NCBI GenBank assembly: GCA_003254905.1
Contig: QANU01099655.1
Location: 247,437 to 311,436, forward strand
Direction of reading: 5' to 3'
DNA length: 64,000 nucleotides
DNA from: Nissolia schottii
Taxonomy: Eukaryota; Streptophyta; Magnoliopsida; Fabales; Fabaceae
Shown: one piece after another, positions 48,006 to 60,076 of the stretch
How positions within the stretch are numbered: the first letter of the stretch is position 1
How the letters are laid out: every line of letters begins with the position of its first letter
The notes under the pieces: model-generated
The model's database searches: none
Told to the model about the DNA's origin: nothing
The model's input: the letters and a program-made list of their open reading frames with translations, nothing else
Position numbers and translations under genes: made by a program

Positions 48006-48227
48006 TATTAATATAAATTCTACTAATAGGATTGATTTAACATCAAAAATTGTAAATAAATATTCAAACATTACATGTTAATGGAGGTTACAAATGGAGA
48101 ATCAAAATGATTGATATATTAATATAAATTCTATTAAAAGGATTGATTAAACATTAAAAATTGTAAATAAATATTCAAACATTACATGTAAGATACAAAT
48201 GGTGAATCAAGACCAAGAGCTTTAGTT
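48006..48227. repeat. Two-copy tandem duplication, 111-bp unit
   Basis: TATTAATATAAATTCTA begins both copies, at 48006 and 48117. Both then carry AGGATTGATT, AAAAATTGTAAATAAATATT and CAAACATTACATGT. Copies are about 90 percent alike by eye, so the duplication is fairly recent. Confidence 0.85.
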
Positions 48228-48261
48228 TATAAGGATGGAGGATACCATCACGCCTAATTCC

Positions 48262-48450
48262 TATTCCACGGTGCGTTTGGTACCAAAGATAAGAAAGAGA
48301 CCAAGACAAAGGGACAGAGACAAGTCCCTGCACACCCCAACTCTGTCCCCCAAGCAGAAATTTTATGTTCCCTCTATCCAACAAAACATAAAATATAATT
48401 TTTTGTCCACGTCTATGTCCCCATGTCCCCAGTCGTGTCCTTAGAACCAG
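48262..48450. repeat. Imperfect inverted, purine/pyrimidine-biased repeat (possible MITE)
   Basis: The left part is rich in GGGACAGAGACAAG words and the right part in their complements (GTCTATGTCCCCATGTCCCC). It opens with GGTGCGTTTGGTACC. This looks like a small foldback element close to the 3' end of the MnmE gene. The boundaries are approximate. Confidence 0.4.
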
Positions 48451-48659
48451 TTCATTATTCGATCGGATCCAAGCCACATAAGTTGAAGCAACAATAAAAA
48501 ATACAAAAGAAATATATTAAAAAAAAAACCGAGGACATCACTAAATCCATGGGGGGACAGAGTCACTCTGGCCTCGATGGATCTTACATTGATATATAAG
48601 ATTGAAAGGAAGAATGGGGAAAATATGCTAAAAATCAACTAGTACATATAGGAAGCTTT

Positions 48660-51600
48660 CTATTTACCAATACAGAATTTGCCAAATATATTTGATAAAA
48701 CCTCCTCCGATATATCTTCTCCACTAATCTGTCCAAGAGATAATGCAGCATCCCTCAAATCAATTGTCCAAAAATCTAGAGGTAGTTCCTCCTTTATGGA
48801 CGATTGTAACCTTACAAGAGCTTCCTTGGTCCGAACAAGTTGTTCACATTGTCTCTGAATTAAATCATTATATCAGACCAATGCAGTCACAACCCCAATA
48901 ATTTTTTTTCTTCATTTTATTTTATGTGTGTCTGCGCATGCATGTCTTTTCTTATTGAGCAAAAAAGCCTAGTAGTAAAAGATCAACATTTGTACCCAAA
49001 TGAGAAACAAAAGAAATCAACATTTGGGCTATGCTTGGTTGAAGTGAAAATGGAGTCCAAGGAATTGGAAATGCATCTAGACTAAGTAGTGTCCACTGTC
49101 CAATTAGTCAATTGCATTGCTGTTTTCCATCTATTGGTTTTCATCTTAGCTGAGTATAACCTCAACCTTCACCTCTAGGCTCTAGTTCAGTATCAATTCT
49201 ACCAAATATGCATCCCTGGTGCCAGCAGCCTAATAATTCCTTCTCATGCAAAAGGCAGAAAAATGTAAAAGCTAAGACTTTGGGGAGAGGAAAGACCAAA
49301 TTGATAAAGTACCTGATTGACAGTCCATCGGCGACCCCCTGCAGGAACGGCATCAAGACCCACAAGCTCTAATACCGCCCTCTCTAAATCTTGTAATCCT
49401 TGACCGGTAACCGCGCATGTAAACACGTGTTTACTGAAGAAATCATGATTGTGCCATCCTTTGTCCCATTTAGTCTCAGCACATGGATCACAATCTATCT
49501 TGTTGACCACAAGGATTACTGGGGTGGAAGATCCAGTTGACGACTGTTGTTATAGAAAGATTAAATAAAGATTGAAAAAAAAATGAACATCTTTCATTTT
49601 CTGACAGCGTAAAAGAAAATAATAACAGCCAAAAGGTATCCAGCTTAATAACCAGAAAATGATGTAAAAACTCCCTGCATTCCATAATAATGGTCGTTTT
49701 GAAAAAGATAATTTTCCATATTATTTGTCATTTTAGGATTCCAACAGAATATTAATTATTCATACTAATTTTATCCTAGTTTCTTTAGTTATTGGAGTAT
49801 CATCTCTCTCTTCTGGGTCAATCATAGTTCTTTCTTTTTAATTAATGTAACTTAATTAATATGACTCTCCAACAATAAGTCAGAGAGTAATTTAGACTTT
49901 TGTGATTTTTTTTTTTTTCCAAAAATCAAGATTGTTAAATTATTTTCTTAATCCTAGTGCCATTACCTTAAACAACAATTATTGTGGAATGGAGAGAGTA
50001 TGCTGAAACATTTATAATGTTTTGGGGCCTCATCCTATACAATCAATATTTACAAGGTGGCCAGGTGTTATTGCGCCAATTTATCATCAGAAATGATATA
50101 TTAATAAAGACATATTGGTGGCAACCTATTCTATGCTTCCTATTGCAGCAATGTCTGTGTGTTAATATTTGGATCAATCAAATCTTTCTTCATCAAAATA
50201 AAAATGTACACTTCTATATATATCATAATAGTATTAAATATCATGAACAAGAGAAAGAGAATTATGTTGTAAAACCTTAGCAGATTGAATTCTTTCTAGA
50301 AGTTTGGTGTCTTCAGGAGTCCAGCCTTCAACAGCGCTCACAGTCATGATAATTAAATCAGCACCCCTAGCGACAGCTTCAGATCTCTCTACGCCTGTTT
50401 AGTGAAAAGAAAAATAAATATCAGTATATGTGGAGGAGCAATGAGGTGAAAGTAAGTAGCAAAACATAGGCAAGAGGTGTACAGGATAGATACAAACATT
50501 GCCAAGTCATATCGAGCCAAGTCTTTATCTAACTGATTTCACTACCAAATGTAAGATTTTTTTTGGTGTTCCACGCAAATCATACTTCAAACAAGTGATA
50601 ATTATTAGCAAGCCTAAATAAAATTATTCTGTTGCTAATGGCAATTCTTTTATTTTAAAAAGACAAACAATTTGCAGGGATCAAAAAGACTTTGAAAGGA
50701 AGCAATTTTTACTTCAATTTTAGACATTATAACATCATATTTGACAGGACTTTGAGTGACCTCTGGCAGACAAAGAAGTGAAAGATGGTGGAACAAAATA
50801 ACTTATACATGTCTGGATCTAAAAGGAGGAAAATAAAGCCTCACCAATCTTTTCCACGATGTCATCGGTGTCCCTGATGCCTGCAGTATCAAGAATGGTT
50901 ATAGGAATGCCATTGACAGTGACACTTGCTTCAATCACATCACGAGTGGTTCCAGCAATTTCAGTAACTATTGCCCTCTCACTCTGCATGCTACAAGAAC
51001 ACCATGCTCAATAAGTAAAATAATCAGAGTCAATTATGCTGAAATGATCATCAAGCCCGTATATGAAACAACAACAAAGTTTTTTCCCAATAGGTTGGGT
51101 CAGCAAAAATTTATAGATCTTTTCAGCATGAAAAACTCAAAAGAACCAATAGCAATAACAAAACATGCAGTGATCATCTCCTGGAAGCTGAACTAATATA
51201 GTAGAATCAGATGAACAAATAAATCAGAGGCCCAAAATACTTTCTAGGCATGTAAAATGTCCCTTAATTTTCAGCCATTATGGGCCTGAGAAGCCAATTA
51301 TGTGAATGGTTTCAATCTCCAAATACCAAGGTTAATTAATATCTAAACCACATGTCTTAAGAAAAAGGTTAATATTTGAACCAAAGATTCAATGAACGAG
51401 TTAAATAACAAATTAAATTATTTATTAATGAATAGGTAAAATGACTGGACATACTTTGCTCCACGCATTAAGAAGGCTTGACTTGCCAACATTTGGACGG
51501 CCAACAATTGCTATCTGCAAGAATATCATAATATCATATCGATATCAATAATAGGAAAGCCAAAAACAGTAATCGTGAAACTCATGTTAAAATAGACCTA

Positions 51601-53172
51601 CAATAATTGTTTTAGAGTTAAAAGAGAAAAATTAGTGTACAACACTTCTTATAAAGCTGGATTTCAGATCAAACCTGTAATCCAGATTGCAGAAGCTTGT
51701 CATAATTAGCTGTCTCCAATGCATTCTCGACATCTTGTGACATGGTATGTATTTTACCCATAATCAGATTCAAATCCAAAGGAGGCATCTCATCATCAAA
51801 ATCTAAACGAGCTTCAATCTCGGTGAGCAACTCAATGCACTGTAATCTCAATGATCTGACAAGAGCAGAGAAACCACCCTGTCCAAGAATGATTTTTCAG
51901 TATTGCTTGCCGAGCTGTCAAACTCAAAAGTAACAACAAAAACACCAAACACCAATAGATGCAACCAAACCAATCTTACATCTAACATAATGCACAAATA
52001 CATCATGCCGCATTGCAAGATCAAAACAAAGTTGAGTTATACATGCCTGGATTCCTGCCAGTGCTGCATCTGCAGCAGCCGCAGATTTGGCTGTAATTAG
52101 CCTCCCCACATTTTCAGCTTGAGAGAGATCTAAACGACCATTTAGAAAAGCTCGTAGAGTAAACTCGCCTGAGAAATAATTCGAAACACCAATCAGGGTG
52201 ATGTGAAGACTAAAAGCATATAAATATTATTTAAGTGACCATTGTCCATTAGGGTGATGTGAACTACAAAGTAAGCTTCATTAAACAAGTATGTCATTTT
52301 GTTTTTAGTTATTTAGCACTGCTGAACATAACTATCAGTGACACAAGGAAGGTTTTGAGACAGATAAGAGACCTGGCTGAGCAAGTGTAGCTCCAGCTTC
52401 CAAACAAGTTCTGAGCACACGACCCAGACACACCTCGCTCCCATGACATTGAAGCTCAACCACGTCTTCACGAGTGTAGGACCTCGGTGCCAGCATGGGC
52501 ACTGCCAAAACCTGCACACACACACACACACACACAAAAGTTCAAAACAAACAACATGATTTGCCCCCAATACAAACACATAATGAGGTTGGAAACACGA
52601 GCCCAATACCTCATCGATGACATTCCCGTCCGAGTCCAAAACGACACCGTATTCCACGACATGGCTGGTGGGCTGCCACGTAGGCGAAATAGAGTTGTTC
52701 TTACTGGTCCTGGCAGGTCGAAACACTCGAGCCGCAACAGACACCGCAGAAGGACCCGAAAGTCGAACGATTCCGACGGCGCCGGGTGGACTCCCCAACG
52801 ACGTAACAATCGCCGCGATTGTGCTCCCGTTCTCAACCTCGCCACTACCATCCACCACTCGCTCGTCTCTCTTCAGCACCAGCGTGTGATTCTCTGAACA
52901 TTGGAAGAATCAAAACGCAAAAATAACAAGTTGAGATAACCCTAGAGGAGCTAATGAACGAAGAAAGAAAACGAAGGGCGTGAGACGGTACCTTTGGAAG
53001 TGGAAGCTGCGTGGAGTTTGGGAGCTTTGAGGTGCGGGTTTGCGGGTCTAGGGGAAAGTAGGCAGTGCCAGGTGGCGCGAGGGATGTAGAGTGAACCCAT
53101 GGCTGGGCGCGGTGACGGAGCGCAGCAGTAAATGTGACGGAGGAGAAGACGGAGAGCGGGCAAATGCGCCAT
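48660..53172 (-). CDS. MNME: Organellar tRNA-modification GTPase MnmE (TrmE), 10 exons
   Basis: Exons, 5' to 3' on the minus strand: 53172-52992, 52893-52610, 52511-52373, 52168-52047, 51878-51675, 51514-51455, 50983-50845, 50394-50276, 49543-49313, 48854-48660. The frame closes at 557 aa, against about 450 for bacterial MnmE; the extra N-terminus is Arg/Ser-rich with few acidic residues, as in an organelle targeting peptide. The N-terminal tetrahydrofolate-binding domain ([20 protein letters not shown], then [16 protein letters not shown]) is followed by a helical part. The inserted G domain shows G1 GRPNVGKSS (about 315-323), GTTRD (341-345), DTAG (362-365) and NKID (430-433). The C-terminus ends FCIGK, with the conserved catalytic Cys. 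With MnmG this family makes 5-carboxymethylaminomethyl-type modifications on tRNA wobble uridine. An in-frame ATG at 53184 would add four residues. Intron 4 has a GC donor. Confidence 0.95.
51879..52046 (-). other. MNME: GC-AG intron 4 of the MnmE gene
   Basis: Exon 4 ends AALAGIQ (ATC CAG) and the next bases on the minus strand are GCATGT instead of GTATGT. The acceptor is TTGGACAG. The joined protein [14 protein letters not shown] matches the family, so the junction is needed. Confidence 0.85.
52512..52537 (-). repeat. (GT)n microsatellite abutting a splice acceptor in MnmE intron 2
   Basis: On the minus strand about 11 GT units run directly into GCAG and exon 3 (VLAVPM). The usual pyrimidine tract is replaced by alternating GT. 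Length variation here could affect splicing. Confidence 0.85.
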
Positions 53173-53229
53173 TTTCAGTTGCACGCGAAGGAGCGGTCTG
53201 GCTTCTGAGGCTACTGTCTCTTATCTGCA

Positions 53230-54925
53230 TTTTGTGTGACGGTGAGCCCCATATCCTGAATTAGGCCTGGCCCATGAGGCCCATGCTCAGCCTGTAACAT
53301 GTAAGTGGGTTCGCCTTATCATGTCCTTTGCCCATATTATGCACTTTTTTACATGGGAGGCCTAGAGGTCCAAAGAAAAAAAGAAAAAAAAAAAAGAAAA
53401 ATTAGGCCTTTCATTCATCTCTAATATCGAGATGGCTAACTTCAACTATAACGGAGGACGCTCTTCACATCCTGAAATGATGTCATTTTATATAATTAAT
53501 AGCACATCTCATTTAAGCGAAACAATGTCGTTCTGCATCTGATATTCACAAAACATGTGCTTCATGATGAAAAATAAATATACACTGATGTGATGTGAGT
53601 ATATTTGAAAATAATGAAAATGAAGTATTTAAGTATTTGCATTGATTTAAACAATAATAAAGGCTAAAATGGCTTTAAAAAAATTAAGAAATATAGATTT
53701 GTCCAGTTAGGGAAAAAAAAAACAAAGATTTTTTCAAGAAACTAAATAGCATTTTAAACATCATTTCATGTTATTCTGTTTAAGACTAGCTAACGTTTTT
53801 TTTTTCTTTTTTCTTTTCAAAGGGTCAAAACTCAACCTAATGACACCAATGACATTGTTGTGTCTCACTTCTGTACTAGTTTTCCTCTTCAACGACAGAG
53901 CTTTTTGAATTGTCTTGTATTATAGCCGAGGTTTGCTTTCACTCGTTTCCCTCCATTGCCTGATTACAGAGTTGTTCATTTTGGGCTATATAGCCATGAT
54001 GTCAAAAAGTAACGTCACATGAAAATTCCAAAGGAGTACTTCTATATTTAGGGGAATTTATTGAAGGTTAATGGTTAAGTTTTAAGAAGACTACGTTGAT
54101 TGACAAGTGCTTTGTCACATCTCCACTTACGATGTGTTCGTTCGGAAGTTAAGAAGAAAAATATATCAACACCCTCTTGTGAATTTTGTAAAATAAAAGG
54201 ATTCAAAACATCAGAAACTTAAAATATGGGTTAAGTTTGGAATTCACATTTGTATGATTTTTTTACCTGAAATCGAAAGCTCATTTACTGATTTCAGACT
54301 GCACGTAAACTTGAAAAAGGGACTGCAACAAACAGACTATCGGAGCCCAATGTGCCGATTTCAAGTTCCACAAAAAACGAAAAAAGCATGTAGACAAGCT
54401 TGAAATCGGAGTCAACAATGCCAATTTTAGGTCGTCTCGATGACCACCCTGCCTCGTTGACTGTGCTGGGTGACTGAAGAAAACTCTCCTCCCTCAACTT
54501 CATAATTCACCCTAACACTCAGCATCATTTCCTCCTCCTTCTCTTATGAATGTATTATTATTATTAATGTTTCACTTAATTCATATATTATTTATAATTA
54601 TGTTGTTAAAAAATGAGACATGGTGTATGTTCTACATTTAACATACTTTGAAGATCTTGTGTACCAAAAACGTGTGCTCACTTTGATATTTAAAAAAAAT
54701 TTATTGATAAGTATTTTTTATTAGTTCATTATTTTTATCTATGTTATTAAAAAAGCAAGTCGCGAAATATGCTCTACATTTGTCTTATTATTAGGATCTT
54801 GAAGACTAGAAACGTGCATTTATTGTGACATTATAAAAAAATTATTGAGAACAATATATTTTTTGTTTATTAATAATTTCATTATTACAGGATGCGCTAA
54901 ATTTAAGAAGTAGACACGGAAACGT
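53230..54925. other. Upstream region of MnmE and transposon debris
   Basis: 53185-53300 is the probable MnmE promoter and leader; no motif is singled out. Beyond that, no gene is seen. 54250-54450 has recurring GATTTCAG and GAAATCGGA words that reappear around 56090-56270 in opposite sense, perhaps the ends of one decayed element. Confidence 0.4.
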
Positions 54926-54969
54926 TGAGCCACCTATTCCCCTAATACAACACTATTTATAAAATGATA

Positions 54970-55220
54970 GCTTGTATGAGGTGGCTACAATGCCTGCTAT
55001 GCAAATCAACCATAACCTTATTAATGCGTTTGTGGAGCGTTAGATGCCAGAGACACACACTTTTAACCTACCTCACAGCGAATGTGCGGTAACATTGGAA
55101 GATGTGACAATGTTACTTGGTATCCGATGTGATGACCTACTTGTCACAGAACCTGGCACAATATTCTTGGGATTAGCCCTCGAAGATTTGTGTCATGAAC
55201 TACTTCGGCTAATTTTTAAA
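54970..55220 (+). pseudogene. Plant mobile domain (MAIN-like) fragment
   Basis: The plus strand reads LINAFVER, a stop, then MPETHTFNLPHSECAVTLED and VTMLLGIRCDD. Plant mobile domain proteins have ALVERWRPETHTFHLPCGE then TITLEDVALQLGL. The stop is TAG where the family has Trp (TGG). Only the start of the domain is present; similarity fades after ALEDLCHELL. These domains occur in MAIN-like host genes and inside transposons. Given the debris around it, a transposon origin is more likely. Confidence 0.7.
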
Positions 55221-55243
55221 TGTCCACAAACATTTAATAATAA

Positions 55244-55590
55244 GTATTTAATTTTAATAACCCGATCTTTTATTAGTTAACAAAGATTGTTTTTTTTTTT
55301 ATACACAAGATCCTTTACACAAGGCGAGCATATAGCATATTTTTCCATCTCTATTAATTGTAAGACGATTATAGATAGATTTATCAACCTATTAATTATT
55401 TTCATAAACACATTAATTAAAGCTTTATTCAGATGATGTAGATAGTTAAATAAAAACGAGTATTTAATTTTAATAACCCGATCTCTTATTAGTTAACAAA
55501 TATTATTTTTTTCTGATACACAAGATCCTCTACACGAGACAAGCGTAGAGCATATTTTTCCATCTCTATTAATTTTAAGATGATTATTAT
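55244..55590. repeat. Direct duplication of about 125 bp, copies 216 bp apart
   Basis: GTATTTAATTTTAATAACCC starts both copies, at 55244 and 55460. Both continue with CGATC, TTATTAGTTAACAAA, ACACAAGATCCT and GCATATTTTTCCATCTCTAT. The 90-bp spacer is AT-rich. The first copy begins just after the MAIN-like fragment. Confidence 0.8.
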
Positions 55591-55599
55591 TGTAAAAAA

Positions 55600-55803
55600 T
55601 TAATAATTAACAGTACCTGAATCGTCGCCAGTTCCACTATCTTCAGGCATGTCACTTTCATGCCCACTCCAACTGGCATCATCATCTTCGTCTGATAGTA
55701 ATGTTGGTGTAACGTTATCATAGTACACTGAATTTGAACTCGGACTACGTTCATTATCAATATTAGAAACAATTTCCTCAAAGTTGACAAACAATTCAAT
55801 GTC
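55600..55803 (-). pseudogene. Acidic fragment, possibly the N-terminus of a MuDR-type transposase
   Basis: The minus strand reads DIELFVNFEEIVSNIDNERS, then LLSDEDDDASWSGHES, and stops. MuDR-family proteins often have an ELFVEFE-like motif followed by a Ser/Asp/Glu-rich stretch before the transposase. Only this short acidic part is present and the match is by eye, so identity is uncertain. Confidence 0.4.
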
Positions 55804-55869
55804 ATTGAGACTTGCCTAATAAGTCTCATATAAATAAAATATTTGTTACACCTAAAGGTCATTTGATAT

Positions 55870-57425
55870 TATATAGCAGGACGATATTTAAAAATTCCAT
55901 TAATGAAAGACACAGACACCTTATATTTGATTCTCTCGACTCTCAAAGGAGGATATGTGAAGAGAAAATTGTGTGAGAAGAGAAGAGGTGATGTGTTTGA
56001 GTTATGCAATTGAGTGGGCATTTATAGTTGAGGGTTTTTGAGTTGGTGGTAGTTTTTGCACTATTTTTTTACCAGAAACCAACATTGTCAATATCAATTT
56101 CAGGTATTAATTTCAGTTTACCTAAAATTGGCTAGCTTATTATCGATTTCAGGTTTGACACCATTTTTTTTTTTCAATGCCTAAAATCAGTACCTTAAAT
56201 GTTGATTTCATATTCTAATTATTTTTTTTTAAACTTGGTAAATGTTATGCCAATTTCAGACTATCCAAACCATAAGTTTGTGAATAAATTATCTCACGTG
56301 TACATATCAACAAATTATCAATGCCATTTTTATGTTTTAAAAACAAACACACACACCCCGTTGCTAACTTTTTAAAAATATATTAACACACGAGTTCTGC
56401 TAGACGTACACTAAAAATCATACAATATACATAGATCCCGTACTTATATACATAAAGTTTGTGTTTTAACTCATGTAATGTTTGTGCACCTAATTAAATA
56501 TAATTGAGAGTATCATTTACAAGTGTGTAATGTTTGTGCACTCGTGAGAATAAAATTTATACATTATTAATAGTATATGTATGATGTATGAAATTGGGTG
56601 TACATGTAACATTTCATTAAGACACCATTCCCATGTCCCCGCCACCCGGACGTTATCCGGTATTCATACATTCCAGTTTTAAAATAGTTTTGCTGTAACT
56701 TTTTAAAGACAAAGAAAAGCAAAAGCCAAAAAGAATACAATATACACAATGCTAACATATAATATCATAGCACTACTTTTTTTATTAGCTAATATAATAT
56801 AATAGTACTATTATACGCATCAATTGAGCCAATGGTTAAAGATTTCTTACACTTTTTTCAGTACTCGAATCAGACGTTGGGATGCTTTTTACTTTTTCTC
56901 TTGTTACGAAGTCTGAAGTCTCTTATTGTTTGTATGAATGAATCTGGCGTTCTTTTCCCTCCTGGTTCATGCAGGACAGAGGACCCTAGTTTTACATCTA
57001 CCAGCTTACAAATCTTATCTCCAACCCGTTTTCATCCAAAGTTCAAACTAAACTCCACTGCAGCAAAGAATCACGATTACTAAACTGGAAGAAACGCAAA
57101 AACATTTTTTTTTCCTTCTAATACCCTTTTTATTAAGGAGACAGAGAGAGTGAGAGAAGGTGTGAGGAATGAACAGCTTCCATTTTGAAAAAAGAAAAGA
57201 TCATTTTTAATACAGACACCTAAGTTAAATTTGGTGTACATTCGTTTAAGCTACTACAAAACAAGAAAATATGCATTCTTCTGGGTGGGACAGTGTGCTC
57301 ATACTCATTAATCATGGAATGAAATTCACTTAAGAAGTAATGAATCTTATTAAAATTTCATACAATGATAAATATAACTTAAGTCAACCCAAACAAGCCC
57401 CCTCATAAATCAAAGGGGAGGAGAG
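55870..57425. other. Intergenic DNA, no gene seen
   Basis: AT-rich, with recurring ATTTCAGGT words between 56090 and 56270. The frame at 56832-57083 has no domain or splice evidence. Confidence 0.4.
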
Positions 57426-57429
57426 GAGC

Positions 57430-57563
57430 TAATGCTTATTGATGTACAGTGCACAACAGGCGCACCATTTACCTTTCTTCTTATGTGATGTAGAGTTAAT
57501 GCTTATTAATGTACAGTGCACAACAGGCGCACCATTTACCTTTCTTCTTATGTGATGTATGTA
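57430..57563. repeat. Two-copy tandem duplication, 67-bp unit
   Basis: Both copies carry AATGCTTATT, ATGTACAGTGCACAACAGGC, GCACCATTTACC and TTTCTTCTTATGTGATGTA, starting at about 57431 and 57498. Only one or two differences are visible, so it is recent. Confidence 0.9.
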
Positions 57564-57758
57564 TGATTAATGATTTTCTCTCTTATATCCCCGCTATTTT
57601 AGGATAAGGATATCCCATAGAGCACTAACTGTTGCAGCATCGGATCATAGGCCATGTGTTATCCAGCAAACTTCCTTTTCTTGTTTTAGTGCTGGACCAT
57701 CTAACCGAAGATCCCTTGACTTAGCTACTTACTAATTAAGCAAAAAAAAAAAAAAAAA

Positions 57759-57770
57759 NNNNNNNNNNNN
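57759..57770. other. Short assembly gap (12 N) inside poly(A)
   Basis: Undetermined bases flanked by 17 A on the left and 18 A on the right. Probably a homopolymer that the assembly could not resolve, about 130 bp beyond the stop codon of the sulfate transporter. Confidence 0.95.
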
Positions 57771-57900
57771 AAAAAAAAAAAAAAAAAACCACTGCCCTCT
57801 TCTACTCCCCACACATATCATCTCATTTATGCATAATGTCCATCCCATTTTCCTCTCTTGAGGGAAGACCCTTGAGATTTTTCCTTTTTGTTTTTCTTCT

Positions 57901-60032
57901 TCATGGATCCTCAGCCAGTTTTGGAGAACAGTATGCAACAGCCTCTGCAACAGTTAGGAAGATCTTGTCCTCCCCAATCATGTTGGCTAACCTTGACGTG
58001 TAGAGCTTGTCAATCACTGCTGGCCCAGGATTTGCCACAACAAACTGTGTCCAAAATTAAACATGGAATTGGGAACTCCTTTGGGTAAGTAAGATACTTA
58101 CTGTCACATAATTAACAATATGATATACATTAGTTTTGGGTTGTTTCTAATCAGTCACACATATATGGTATGGATCATATGGTTTGGTTAATTACCTCAA
58201 TATCTCTCTTCTTGAGACTTCTGTATAACTCTTCAAGGGCGTGGATGCCACTGGTATCTATGTCAGTCACAGCTGCAGCCAACAACACTCACGTGACACT
58301 TCAACAATGATGTTCTTGTTTCAGGAAAAATGAGAGAAATACAAAGGGAAAATAGGGACACTCACGTGACATTTCAACAATCAAAAATTGGATTCTTGTT
58401 TGGTAGTCTCCTTTCCCTTTTTCTTCTTCATCCATCAGCCATCTCAGTATCCTTCAAGAGAATTATCATATTCAAATCCTTGTGTAGCTAAGAAGGGGAA
58501 AACATATTGTTTATTTAGGGGAAAATAAATTGAAATACAAAAGATTCCTCCCTCCCCCAAAAAAGAAACTATATATATTAATCTGTCAATGAATGAAAAC
58601 AAAGGAGGAACACATGTTTTACCTCTCTTTAACATAATTGGAATTGGAAAAATAAATTGCAGAATCCACTCTTATAATCAGCACTCCTGGAAGCTTACTA
58701 GCTTCTGGGTATTGCTGGATGTTCCTATAGACACTTGTCCTAGGAATCTTCCCCAGAATAGCAGTTCTTGGCCTTGTGACTTGTAGTAAAATCTTTGCAA
58801 AGGATATAGAGACCTGCCACAACATGTAGCAATAACTTAGTGAAAACTACTTTTGACTTTGAGAGCATAAGATAACTAAAACATGTTTGGTTTTAAGGTA
58901 GGCTTGATCCTGAAACTCTAGAAGTGAGAAACCTCCTTTATTGCTAGTAACTATCATAATCAATTCTGGGTGTTCTTAACTAAGCTTTTATTAGTGCTTA
59001 CAGCAATTAGAAGCCCTATCTCAACAGAGACAAAGACAACTCCAAAGAATGCTCCCATGCAAGCAACAAAATCAAACTTATCGATCTTCCAAATAAGAAT
59101 TGCTGCCTGGTAGTCTATAAGGTTGATGACAGCAGAGATGATGATGGCAGCAAGAATGGCATTTGGAGTGTACTTGAAAAGGGGAGTGATGAATTGCAGG
59201 GTTAGGAACACAACTACGGACATCACAATATTGGAGACTGCTGTTTGGCATCCAGCCATGAAGTTCACTGCTGACCTTGAGAAAGAACCTGAAGGTAACA
59301 ACAACAAAGATCAGAGGCTTAATGAAAGAAAATTTTACAACACCCTTTACTACATGCACTTCCATGATTAACAATGAAGCAATTTAATTTACTTAAGATG
59401 GTTATTATAACCCCCAACTTCTATTAATGTTACTATAGGACTTAACATCAAGAATAGCTCTCCTAGAAACTTAAGTTGTAGTATAAATATTGGTAATTAA
59501 TTGAATGATTCTTAATCTTAACACACCTCTCCTCGTAACAATTCACAACATTACCTATCTCGTGTTAAAATTCAGTCTATTTTATTTAATCGAACGAGAT
59601 TGACAAGGATCTAATTCTAAACAACTTATTCATAGAAGTTACTATGTCAAGATTGTCACCTCTTCCTAACAGCCTATGTTATTCGTCAGACACAATTAAA
59701 TAATTTTATATCTTAATTTTTTTTCCTTTTTACGTTGATTTTTAGAAGCTGAATAAATTCTAATTAATTAGTTGGTTCTTGTAAGATTTGACTCCTTGTT
59801 ACATCTTTTCTCAAACTTGCTCCCAGTGACAAAAAGTAGTTAAAATTCTTAGAACTTGACTTTTAATTAATCTTACCGGTTGCCACATAACAGGAAGTCA
59901 TTGAACCAACAACATTCATTGCCCCTAATGCCACCATTTCTTTGTTCCCATCCAGTTGATAGTCCTTCATAGATGCAAATGTTCTTCCAATTGCTACGGC
60001 TTCCTAACAACCCATCATGTAATGGTTTGATT

Positions 60033-60076
<44 letters not shown>

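Noticed and set aside
52487..52897. 136-codon plus-strand frame overlapping MnmE exons 2-3
   Set aside because: It is the antisense shadow of MnmE coding sequence and includes the CA repeat.
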